DNA from: Candidatus Uhrbacteria bacterium RIFCSPLOWO2_02_FULL_48_12
Lineage (GTDB): Bacteria > Patescibacteriota > Patescibacteriia > GWA2-46-9
Assembly: GCA_001791425.1 (NCBI GenBank)
Contig: MGEP01000043.1
Span: forward strand, 1 to 5,481
Reading direction: 5' to 3'
Length of the DNA: 5,481 nt
Position 1 is the stretch's first letter; the number at the start of each line of letters is the position of its first letter. Below the pieces are notes generated by a model. It did no database searches and was not told the origin of the DNA. It was given only the letters and a program-made list of their open reading frames with translations. Below, one piece after another: positions 1-5,273 of the stretch. A program made the translations under genes and the position numbers.

Positions 1-634
1 TATCTGTTTTGATGGCGGCCATGATTTCTTCCGGCGCTGGCGCATCGCCCGGCCCCCATTCAAAAACAATTAGCCCTTTGCTTTTAGCAAAAGCTAATTC
101 ATCTTTGGAATAAGCGCGAATGCCCACGTGCGCAGTGTTGTAGCCCAATTCCACGGCGCGGCGCATAACGCAAGCATGAGCGTATTTGCCATGCGGCTCG
201 TCATGATAATCGGCGTCGGTGTCGCGCAAATCAAAATGAGCGTCAATTTGTAAAATGGTGACATCTGACGCTTCCTCGCGATGAGCCATCGCTTGCCACG
301 GCCCGTTGCTGACGGAGTGCTCTCCTCCCAAAAGAATTATAAACTTGCCCGCGCCAAAATATTCCTCATAAGCAGAACGCACGCGCTCCACCATGGCCTC
401 TGGCGAGAGGGCGTTCAAATCGCCAAGATCATGGTAGGCAATTTTCAACTGATCAGCCGGCATGGTCCCGGTAAAACGCTCATAAAATTCAATCTGCCTA
501 TTGAGACAGCCAACAATAGCGGCCGGCCCTTTGTTGGCGCCCTTGCCAAATGACGAGGTCACATCATAATTTGCGCCGATAAGTATAACATCGGCGTCTT
601 TTGGGTTGTCGTAATTTATAATTGAATCGGGCAT
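1..634 (-). CDS. speB: Agmatinase-like ureohydrolase (arginase family), C-terminus beyond window
   Basis: The reverse strand is open from an ATG at 634 to the left edge, giving the first 211 residues; the final codon in view ends at base 2. The frame matches the arginase/agmatinase family, manganese hydrolases that release urea from agmatine or related guanidino compounds in the cytoplasm. Visible landmarks are an N-terminal 'ILIGANYDVTSSFGKGANKGP' type strand-and-loop near residues 18-37, the first metal motif GGEHS (103-107), the second metal motif DAHFDLRD (131-138), and a HACVMRR segment (153-159) like the SHATVMRR of many prokaryotic agmatinases. The third metal motif (SxDxDxxDP) should lie beyond the edge. 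The start is only 24 bases after the trmO stop, so the two may share a transcript. No strong Shine-Dalgarno is seen, only an A-rich run. The family is secure; agmatine as substrate is inferred, since arginase, guanidinobutyrase and formiminoglutamase share this fold. Confidence 0.88.
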   Translation of the reverse strand, partial: MPDSIINYDNPKDADVILIGANYDVTSSFGKGANKGPAAIVGCLNRQIEFYERFTGTMPADQLKIAYHDLGDLNALSPEAMVERVRSAYEEYFGAGKFIILLGGEHSVSNGPWQAMAHREEASDVTILQIDAHFDLRDTDADYHDEPHGKYAHACVMRRAVELGYNTAHVGIRAYSKDELAFAKSKGLIVFEWGPGDAPAPEEIMAAIKTD

Positions 635-658
635 CTTTTTTCAAAAACTTGATCGTGA

Positions 659-1096
659 TTAGTAATCTAATCTATTCACCCAATCCGGAACTTTTACGCT
701 GTCCACGACATCGTACTGTGGAGTGTAAGGTTTAATATCAAGAATTGGCGTGTCGTTGATGATATCAAGACCTTCAACAGTGATGATATTGTCTTCAATG
801 CCTAAAACCCTAACTGTTGAAACACCAATAGGATTGGGGCGCTGGGGACAGCGGCAGGCAAAAATGCCGACCTCAGGCACAACTCCAACCTTGCCTTGCG
901 GCACGTGGCGCATCTCCTGAATATTTACCTCATGCATCCAGTAAATAACGAGGAGATGAGAATAGTCATCAAGACCCAGAAGAGCATCCTCGTATTGTTT
1001 CTCAATAACCAAATCGGTGACCACCTCACCCCAGCCGCCAACATGTTTCTTTTCCTGATTTTTGGCAAAGCCAAACGATTTTAATTTAATTTCCAT
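659..1096 (-). CDS. trmO: tRNA (N6-threonylcarbamoyladenosine37-N6)-methyltransferase, TrmO/TsaA family
   Basis: This 145-residue protein belongs to the TrmO (TsaA, UPF0066) family, which uses S-adenosylmethionine to methylate t6A at position 37 of tRNA-Thr, making m6t6A and helping decoding. Visible features are the opening strand MEIKLKSFGFAKN, a YSHLLVIYWMHE segment (45-56), the family signature FACRCPQRPNPIGVSTVR (79-96), and the DTPILDIKPYTPQYD block (115-129) that stands for the usual DGTPVLDIKPY. The usual 'TRSP' is 'CRCP' here, a form I also associate with short family members. The short length fits the single-domain version without the C-terminal extension of Escherichia coli TrmO. 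I chose the ATG at 1096, which matches the family N-terminus; a TTG at 1117 would add seven unrelated residues. The usual Shine-Dalgarno is missing: a GGGGG run sits 1 base before the ATG, inside the inverted repeat of the neighbouring 1099-1233 element. Confidence 0.92.
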   Translation of the reverse strand: MEIKLKSFGFAKNQEKKHVGGWGEVVTDLVIEKQYEDALLGLDDYSHLLVIYWMHEVNIQEMRHVPQGKVGVVPEVGIFACRCPQRPNPIGVSTVRVLGIEDNIITVEGLDIINDTPILDIKPYTPQYDVVDSVKVPDWVNRLDY

Positions 1097-1116
1097 ACCC
1101 CCGTTAGAAGTCCTCA

Positions 1117-1150
1117 AGAAGATAAAATTCCTTCAAGAATTTTATCTTCT
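1117..1150. other. Perfect 14-bp hairpin, 6-base loop
   Basis: Arms AGAAGATAAAATTC (1117-1130) and GAATTTTATCTTCT (1137-1150) pair without a mismatch around the loop CTTCAA. No T-tract follows on either strand, so it is not a standard intrinsic terminator. Read toward trmO, the loop and adjoining arm contain AAGGA, a Shine-Dalgarno-like word, but it is too far from the chosen ATG (about 35 bases) to serve it directly. Confidence 0.85.
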
Positions 1151-1154
1151 GCGG

Positions 1155-1173
1155 CAATTAAAGTATTTAATTG
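1155..1173. other. Perfect 8-bp AT-rich hairpin
   Basis: CAATTAAA (1155-1162) and TTTAATTG (1166-1173) are exact reverse complements around the triplet GTA. A weaker 5-bp palindrome, TGATA-TAT-TATCA, follows directly at 1176-1188. Both lie inside the 14-bp inverted repeats at 1099-1112 and 1220-1233. Confidence 0.7.
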
Positions 1174-1258
1174 ATTGATATATTATCATGGTTGAAAGAT
1201 TGATCATTATACTAAGTCAGACTTCTAACGGGGCATATAATTATTCTATCCTAGAATC

Positions 1259-2380
1259 TTAACGATTATCCGCGCCAACGGCCTCGCTGATATTGGCGAA
1301 TCCATCACGCACCAGCAACTTAATCAGCCCGCTGTTAATTTCACTGATAACCTGCGGACCTTCATATATCATACCAGTAATAAGCTGAACAAGGGAAGCG
1401 CCGGCTCTGATTTTTTTGTAGGCGTCCTCCGCGCTAAACACGCCGCAGCAGCCGATAATTACAAATTGGCCGCGTGTTTTTTTATAAATATAACCAATTA
1501 ACTCGTTAGCTAATTCTTCCGCCACCCGGCCGCTTAGGCCGCCTTGCTCTGGCACTGCCGCGTCCTTTATTTTTTTATTATTTCTATTTTTGGTTAAATT
1601 AGCGCAGATAAATCCGCTAATATTATGACGGCTGGCAACTTCCATAAGGCGATCAAGCTGGTCATACGACAGATCCGGAGAAATTTTTAAAAAAATCGGC
1701 TTGGGTATTTTTAATTCATCAATCTTAAAAAGCAGACGGTCCAGATTTGCTGGTTCTAAAAATGGCTCGCCGCCAAATGAATTCGGACAGCTGATATTTA
1801 AAGTGAAATAATCGCCAATGGCGGCAAACTCACGACAGGTTTTAATATAGTCATTTATCCCCGCGCCAATTTCTACGGTATCTTTGCTGTTTGTTTTGGC
1901 GATGCTAATGCCTGTAGGAATAACGAATTTTTTATTTCTTAGCCTTGCGGCCACTGCCTCCGTGCCATCATTTTTTAATCCATAATACACGACCAATGAC
2001 TTTGATTTTGGCAGGCGCCAGAGGCGCGGCTTGAGGTTGCCCGCGCACGGCTCGCCCGTTATTGAACCCATCTCCATAAAACCAAACCCGACAGCAGGAA
2101 TAATGTCGGTTAATTCCGCATTCTTATCAAACCCAGCGGCCAGCCCCACGGGATTAGAAAATTTTATTCCCAGAATCTTTTGCTCCAAAGCTTTGTTGGA
2201 ATATGAAAAAAGCAATGCCGTAAGACGGCGTGTTAAGCCATAACGACCCAAAAAATTCCCCAGGCCAATTATCTGGTCATGAACTTCCTCCGGATCTCTC
2301 AAAAAGAAAAGCGGCTTCAGAACAGTTCCATAACAAAAGCCCAAAACCGCATTTCTGAAACCGATTATAATATTTTTCAT
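1259..2380 (-). CDS. pyrD: Dihydroorotate dehydrogenase, class 2-like with a class 1-type cysteine
   Basis: PyrD oxidises dihydroorotate to orotate with FMN, the fourth step of de novo pyrimidine synthesis. The 373-residue protein has the class 2 plan: an N-terminal hydrophobic helical segment (1-45, including FFLRDPEEVHD at 25-35) that normally docks on the membrane near quinones, then the FMN barrel with NPVGLAAGFDKNAE (76-89), FMEMGSITGEP (101-111), KPRLWRLP (117-124), LKISPDLS (231-238), GGLSGR (280-285) and GASLVQLITGMIYEGP (327-342). The catalytic-base loop reads NISCPN (195-200), with Cys198 where class 2 enzymes have serine; cysteine is the class 1 residue. The usual class 2 MGFNN reads YGLKN (133-137), nearer the class 1 MGLPN. 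GAGGAG lies 12 bases before the chosen ATG; a GTG at 2440 would add 20 unsupported residues. The family is certain, the electron acceptor is not: the N-terminus suggests quinone. It is probably first in a pyrD-trmO-speB run. Confidence 0.93.
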   Translation of the reverse strand: MKNIIIGFRNAVLGFCYGTVLKPLFFLRDPEEVHDQIIGLGNFLGRYGLTRRLTALLFSYSNKALEQKILGIKFSNPVGLAAGFDKNAELTDIIPAVGFGFMEMGSITGEPCAGNLKPRLWRLPKSKSLVVYYGLKNDGTEAVAARLRNKKFVIPTGISIAKTNSKDTVEIGAGINDYIKTCREFAAIGDYFTLNISCPNSFGGEPFLEPANLDRLLFKIDELKIPKPIFLKISPDLSYDQLDRLMEVASRHNISGFICANLTKNRNNKKIKDAAVPEQGGLSGRVAEELANELIGYIYKKTRGQFVIIGCCGVFSAEDAYKKIRAGASLVQLITGMIYEGPQVISEINSGLIKLLVRDGFANISEAVGADNR

Positions 2381-2399
2381 AAAATAATGGAACTCCTCA

Positions 2400-2428
2400 A
2401 TTCTACAATGTTTTACGCCGTTGGTCAC
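2400..2428 (-). promoter_or_regulatory. Putative sigma70-type promoter for pyrD
   Basis: On the minus strand GTGACC (2428-2423, four of six bases matching TTGACA) and TAGAAT (2405-2400, five of six matching TATAAT) are separated by 17 bases. Transcription would begin close to the GAGGAG Shine-Dalgarno at 2398-2393, leaving a very short leader. It is a pattern match only; the position just upstream of pyrD supports it. Confidence 0.4.
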
Positions 2429-2446
2429 GTGAAGCTCCACGACTTT

Positions 2447-2552
2447 ACCCCGAACCGCGGGGTGGCCTCCACAGAGATTTGGGGAGCGCCTGCCCGCCGA
2501 AGCCTTGGCGCGGGCGGGGAACCCCGTACCGTCCCGCCACGGCGGGACTGGT
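2447..2552. repeat. GC-rich cluster of palindromes between divergent genes
   Basis: Three stem-loops follow one another: ACCCCG (2447-2452) with CGGGGT (2458-2463); GCCCGC (2492-2497) with GCGGGC (2510-2515), part of a longer imperfect arm pair starting at CCTGCCCGCC (2489-2498); and GTCCCGCC (2531-2538) with GGCGGGAC (2541-2548), extended by ACC/GGT outside. GGGGAACCCC (2516-2525) adds a smaller palindrome. The block is far richer in GC than the genes on either side and contains no credible gene. It separates the pyrD promoter from the promoter of the M23 peptidase. It resembles the extragenic palindromic repeats common in bacterial intergenic space; a role as a bidirectional transcription barrier is possible, but no T-tracts are present. 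Confidence 0.7.
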
Positions 2553-2567
2553 GCGTTGGGTCAGCTA

Positions 2568-2596
2568 TTAAAAACAGGCAACAAATGCGATATAAT
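2568..2596 (+). promoter_or_regulatory. Sigma70-type promoter for the M23 peptidase gene
   Basis: A perfect -10 hexamer TATAAT (2591-2596) is preceded at 17 bases by TTAAAA (2568-2573, four of six bases matching TTGACA). The expected start near 2603 leaves about 11 bases of leader, containing AAGGG (2605-2609) 4 bases before the ATG at 2614. The perfect -10, ideal spacing and position make this the best promoter in the window. Confidence 0.6.
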
Positions 2597-2613
2597 ACCA
2601 TGACAAGGGTTTT

Positions 2614-3324
2614 ATGAAAAAAACAATAATCATTTTGTCTTTATTGGCGATAACAACAGCGGCGACCTACCTTCTCCTTCAAAATGAGCCGGCAAAAATA
2701 AATTCACCAGATACAAACTCTGCCTCTCCTGCCTCCGCTCAACCAGAAAAACTCGCGGAAGATTCTGGCGGACGAAATCCTGCCGCCCCCCAAGACCGCA
2801 AGGGGGAGGGACAGTGGCAAGCGCCGCTTGGTCGGCCAAAAGATCGGATAACCAAGAAAAATTTTGGCATATACATCACCCCGCGCAATTCGCCAGTTAA
2901 GCCCGAACATTTCAATGGATATCATACGGGCGCTGATTTTGAAATTTTCCCCGAGGAGTTAAACGCGGATATTCCGGTGCGCGCGGTGTGTTCTGGAAAA
3001 TTAAAATTAAAAAAACACGCTGCTGGTTATGGCGGCGTGGTGGTGGAGCAATGTGTTCTTGACAATCAGCCGGTCACCATAATTTATGGGCATCTAAAAT
3101 TGTCCAGCGTGGCGGCTCGCCCTGAAGATGATATTAAAATTGGTGAGACGCTCGGCATATTGGGCGCAGCGTATAGCCCAGAGACCGACGGCGAGCGCAA
3201 GCATCTGCACCTCGGATTTCATCGCGGGGAAGCCATAGATATCAAAGGATACGTGCCCAGTTCCTCCGCGCTCTCCCAATGGCTAGACCCGTGTTTGTAC
3301 GCGTGCGGCGACTTTAATGAGTGA
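2614..3324 (+). CDS. Membrane-anchored M23 (LytM-type) zinc metallopeptidase
   Basis: This 236-residue protein starts with a Lys-Lys plus hydrophobic segment (4-22) that acts as an uncleaved anchor or signal peptide; there is no lipobox cysteine. A Pro/Ala/Ser-rich, then charged, linker (24-80) leads to an M23 domain (about 85-225). The metal and catalytic pattern is complete: HTGAD (His104, Asp108), YGH (His160) and HLH (His197, His199). By family knowledge His104, Asp108 and His199 bind zinc, and His160 and His197 assist catalysis. Such enzymes cut peptide cross-links of peptidoglycan outside the membrane, for cell separation, remodelling or attack on other cells. Four cysteines (126, 147, 227, 231), two in the tail DPCLYACGD, could form disulfides in the exported domain. 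The linker is encoded by an unusually GC-rich hairpin-prone patch (about 2764-2850). The gene has its own promoter and an AAGGG ribosome site 4 bases before ATG, and ends 8 bases from the convergent S51 peptidase gene. The target bond is unknown. Confidence 0.9.
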   Translation: MKKTIIILSLLAITTAATYLLLQNEPAKINSPDTNSASPASAQPEKLAEDSGGRNPAAPQDRKGEGQWQAPLGRPKDRITKKNFGIYITPRNSPVKPEHFNGYHTGADFEIFPEELNADIPVRAVCSGKLKLKKHAAGYGGVVVEQCVLDNQPVTIIYGHLKLSSVAARPEDDIKIGETLGILGAAYSPETDGERKHLHLGFHRGEAIDIKGYVPSSSALSQWLDPCLYACGDFNE

Positions 3325-3332
3325 TAAATTTT

Positions 3333-4082
3333 TTATGACTTCTTCAGCAATTCTTTTAACGACCGCCATTCTTTTTCTTTTTTAATTTTTTCCTCATAAT
3401 ACTTACTCGCCTTCCAATAAACTTTATAAGCATTGGCAGACGGCTTAGAGCTAATAACACGATACTTGCCGTCAATTATTTCCATGGCACAGCAATTATC
3501 AACGGCGATGGCTGCGCCAGAAATCTTTTTCATCATTTTTTTAAGTGCGGTTTTTCTCTCTTTTGAATCATAGTGAGGGCAATGAAAGGCGTTTATTAAA
3601 CCCAAACCAGAAACTTTGATTAAATTGGCTTTGGGATTAGCGAATCTTCTTGAGTCTGAAAGTCCCTGTCTAAACCAGCAAATTGCCCCGGCGCTTACGC
3701 CGGAAAGAACAACTCCTTTTTGGTAAGCTTCTTTTAAGATTTTATCAACGCCGGTTTTCCTCCAAATTTTCATCATTTTCAAAGTATTGCCGCCGCCAAC
3801 ATAAATAATATCAGACTGAAAAATTTCTTTCTTGATTTCTTTATTAGTCAATCTTTTCTTGATTAAATACAAGACATCAGTCTGGCAGCCCAATCTTTTG
3901 CCAAAATGTTTTTTAACAACCTCAAAATAAGATTCAGAATCAGAACTGGCCGTAGGAATAAAAAGCAGCTTCGGATGCCTCTTGCCGGTTCGCCGAATGA
4001 TTTCTTTGTCTATTTTGGTGGTTTCAACTGGATAGCCGGGCCTCCCAATTTCTCCGCCGCCAATAGCCACGATTTTTTTCAT
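3333..4082 (-). CDS. pepE: Peptidase S51 (peptidase E-like) serine peptidase
   Basis: This 249-residue cytoplasmic protein has the S51 fold, related to class I glutamine amidotransferases. Peptidase E from enteric bacteria cuts Asp-X dipeptides, and other members are cyanophycinases or have unknown substrates. Visible landmarks are the N-terminal strand KKIVAIGGGEIG (2-13), FIPTASSDSESY (41-52), IIYVGGGNTLKMM (92-104), the nucleophile elbow SGVSAGAICWF (127-137) with Ser130, and the NAFHCPHYDS block (164-173), where His170 aligns with the catalytic histidine of PepE. The C-terminus (226-249) is lysine- and glutamate-rich and probably helical. The ATG at 4082 is the natural start because it opens directly into the first beta strand; no clear Shine-Dalgarno is seen. 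It has no operon partner: its 3' end faces the M23 gene and upstream is 171 bases of non-coding sequence after hepT. Family assignment is firm; strict Asp-X dipeptidase activity is only an inference. Confidence 0.88.
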   Translation of the reverse strand: MKKIVAIGGGEIGRPGYPVETTKIDKEIIRRTGKRHPKLLFIPTASSDSESYFEVVKKHFGKRLGCQTDVLYLIKKRLTNKEIKKEIFQSDIIYVGGGNTLKMMKIWRKTGVDKILKEAYQKGVVLSGVSAGAICWFRQGLSDSRRFANPKANLIKVSGLGLINAFHCPHYDSKERKTALKKMMKKISGAAIAVDNCCAMEIIDGKYRVISSKPSANAYKVYWKASKYYEEKIKKEKEWRSLKELLKKS

Positions 4083-4097
4083 ACAATCATTTCAAAT

Positions 4098-4125
4098 CTT
4101 ATATTAACACTCAACATTTGGATAA
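4098..4125 (-). promoter_or_regulatory. Possible promoter of the S51 peptidase gene
   Basis: On the minus strand TATAAG (4103-4098, five of six bases matching TATAAT) follows TTATCC (4125-4120, a poor -35) after 16 bases and lies 15 bases before the ATG at 4082. The remaining non-coding sequence between hepT and this gene (4126-4253) shows A/T runs and no convincing terminator hairpin, so read-through from hepT is possible. Confidence 0.35.
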
Positions 4126-4253
4126 TTCTTCTTCCCCGCCAAGAGTCTCGACGAACAAACAAATTTCCATGCCTAAGCTAGCCCTTGGCGCTCGAAAAAT
4201 TTTCCAATATGGTTGTGAAAAAATTTCTTTTGCCCTCACCCAAACGGCATTAT

Positions 4254-4685
4254 CTAAACATGGTTCATCTTTTTCGTAAATTCAGAAATGTGCTTTAGGT
4301 AATCTTTGTACTGACCAATATTATTTTTAACATCATCAATCATACGCCCAATATCAACCCTGCCGTATTTGTGAACAATGAGATTGCGCAACCCGACTGA
4401 TGGAGCAATCGCTTGCGCAAAATCCATGGGCAACATGCTGTGTTCTCCCAGTATCATAAAGGTGCTTTGATAGTCATCGGGAACGCTAATCTCTGATTCT
4501 ATGATTATGTACGTGTTAATGTCAATGGCCGTATCAACGATGAGCTGAAAAAGACGCTCAACACTGCGGAGTTTTAAATTGTCGTCAATTATTTCTCGCG
4601 AGCCATGCTGAAGAATGGGCATGAGCTCTTCTAAATACTTCCGCATGTCTGCCATTTTGTTGGTGACCAAGTCTTTATTAATCAT
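4254..4685 (-). CDS. hepT: HepT-type HEPN RNase toxin
   Basis: The 143-residue, all-helical protein is the HEPN partner of a type VII HEPN/MNT toxin-antitoxin system. HepT proteins are dimeric endoribonucleases; the sequence has the diagnostic RX4HXY motif as RNLIVHKY (Arg100, His105, Tyr107). By family knowledge Arg and His form the RNase site and the Tyr is the residue AMPylated by MntA to silence it. Preceding segments also fit the family: the LRSVERLFQLIVDTAIDIN helix (39-57), then GEHSMLP and FAQAIAPSVGLRNL (80-103). The ATG at 4685 overlaps the end of mntA by 8 bases, implying translational coupling; a TTG at 4706 is the alternative but lengthens the overlap. GAGAAG, about 13 bases before the ATG, is the only Shine-Dalgarno-like word. 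The cellular RNA target cannot be read from the sequence; published HepTs cut tRNA or mRNA. Confidence 0.9.
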   Translation of the reverse strand: MINKDLVTNKMADMRKYLEELMPILQHGSREIIDDNLKLRSVERLFQLIVDTAIDINTYIIIESEISVPDDYQSTFMILGEHSMLPMDFAQAIAPSVGLRNLIVHKYGRVDIGRMIDDVKNNIGQYKDYLKHISEFTKKMNHV

Positions 4686-5097
4686 GTTTTTGAATAAACT
4701 TCTCAAGTGAGGCGGCGCGTAGGTTAAGTAAGTGTTTAGCTTCCATAAATCGCTTAAAAGCGTAAATTTTAAAATTCGCGAACTCTAAGGGCTCCTGTTC
4801 ATACAGAAGAACGGACTGTCTGGCCACCTCTCTCAACAAAAGCGGGGAAGCGCCGCGCAAATCTACAAGCTCAATGTTTTTTAAATGAAGTTTCTGGGTA
4901 AATTCAAACTGCATGGCCGCAATGTCAGACAAGCCCATTGGCGAGGCCGACAAAAAGGCGATATCAACATCACTTTGCGCGTGTGTTTTCCCTCGCGCTT
5001 GCGAACCAAAAAGCACAACTAATAAGAGATGGTATTTTTGCGCCAGCTCCCTAATTATTGGTTTCATCTTATCTACTTGAAGATCTATTTGAAGCAT
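4678..5097 (-). CDS. mntA: MntA antitoxin, minimal nucleotidyltransferase (protein adenylyltransferase)
   Basis: The 139-residue product from the ATG at 5097 is a minimal nucleotidyltransferase of the DNA polymerase beta fold. In HEPN/MNT systems it transfers AMP groups onto the tyrosine of the HepT RX4HXY motif and so neutralises the toxin. The active site is complete: GSX10DXD with Gly31, Ser32, Asp43 and Asp45 (start of the motif VLFGSQARGK), and Asp79 in IELVDL as the third carboxylate. The C-terminal part (about 105-139) is helical. I chose this ATG because GAAGG lies 5 bases upstream and the length matches known MntA proteins; the frame stays open to an ATG at 5226, which would add 43 residues and lacks a ribosome site. 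A weak TTGTGG-17-TATGCT promoter lies directly upstream of this start. The stop overlaps hepT, so antitoxin is made first, the usual safeguard logic. Confidence 0.88.
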   Translation of the reverse strand: MLQIDLQVDKMKPIIRELAQKYHLLLVVLFGSQARGKTHAQSDVDIAFLSASPMGLSDIAAMQFEFTQKLHLKNIELVDLRGASPLLLREVARQSVLLYEQEPLEFANFKIYAFKRFMEAKHLLNLRAASLEKFIQKHD

Positions 5098-5226
5098 AAC
5101 TGCCTTCAGCATACCTTTTTTGACTAGGTTCCACAAGGCAAGTTCGCGGCAACTACGCTCCAATAAAAAAATTCCTGCCGCCAAGACAGAAATTTTTAAT
5201 TCGGCGAGGGTGAGATTCTCCACCAT
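5098..5226 (-). other. In-frame open extension upstream of mntA, probably untranslated
   Basis: The mntA frame continues without a stop from 5097 back to an ATG at 5226 (and to a TAG at 5274-5272). It would encode 43 extra residues with a hydrophobic stretch (ISVLAAGIFLLE) that I do not recognise from MntA proteins. The 5226 ATG has no Shine-Dalgarno; it is preceded almost at once by the TCGGCC/GGCCGA hairpin. Either this is leader sequence carrying the mntA promoter, or the tail of a decayed gene fused in frame. Confidence 0.4.
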
Positions 5227-5233
5227 AGGCGGA

Positions 5234-5273
5234 TCGGCCTTTGGCCGAGAACCCGCGAGACCCTTGCGGGTCT
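5234..5273. other. Pair of GC-rich hairpins with alternative pairing
   Basis: TCGGCC-TTT-GGCCGA (5234-5248) is followed by AGACCC-TTGC-GGGTCT (5258-5273). On the strand transcribed toward mntA the second loop is GCAA, a GNRA tetraloop. ACCCGC (5251-5256) can instead pair with GCGGGT (5266-5271), which excludes the second hairpin. TTTTT at 5279-5283 comes 5 bases after the stem on the plus strand, too distant for a good terminator, and no plus-strand gene precedes it. Confidence 0.55.

Larger units (their letters stand above)
1099..1233. repeat. 135-bp element with perfect 14-bp terminal inverted repeats and nested hairpins (MITE-like or structured leader)
   Basis: The ends are CCCCGTTAGAAGTC (1099-1112) and its exact reverse complement GACTTCTAACGGGG (1220-1233). 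Between them are a perfect 14-bp hairpin (1117-1150), a perfect 8-bp hairpin (1155-1173) and a 5-bp one (1176-1188). The interior is AT-rich and has no reading frame of note. The element fills most of the gap between the pyrD stop and the trmO start. CATA occurs just outside on both sides (1094-1097 and 1234-1237, one base further out on the left), which could be a 4-bp target duplication or chance. A TATAAT hexamer reading toward trmO lies near 1207-1212, without a convincing -35. The layout fits a small non-autonomous mobile element (MITE), or an RNA domain in the trmO leader with a closing helix and branch hairpins. The sequence shows the repeats; both interpretations are inference. Confidence 0.7.

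Noticed and set aside
281..553. Plus-strand 90-residue open frame
   Set aside because: Lies entirely opposite the agmatinase-like gene, whose metal motifs are intact; no domain is recognisable.
2381..2440. GTG start at 2440 for pyrD
   Set aside because: Would add 20 residues unlike other PyrD N-termini and would overlap the promoter-like sequence and the GAGGAG ribosome site that serves the ATG at 2380.
2279..2617. Plus-strand 112-residue open frame leading into the M23 gene
   Set aside because: Its first half is antisense to pyrD and the second crosses the palindrome cluster and both promoters; the sequence has no recognisable domain.
3325..3332. Shared terminator between the convergent M23 and S51 genes
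   Set aside because: Only 8 bases separate the stops; the AT-rich ATAAA/TTTAT pairing there is too weak to call a terminator.
3906..4181. Plus-strand 91-residue open frame
   Set aside because: Antisense to the start of the S51 peptidase gene, ending in non-coding sequence; no family resemblance.
4126..4253. Terminator or small RNA after hepT
   Set aside because: Only a bulged A/T pairing is possible around 4190-4230; there is no GC stem followed by a T-run on the hepT strand.
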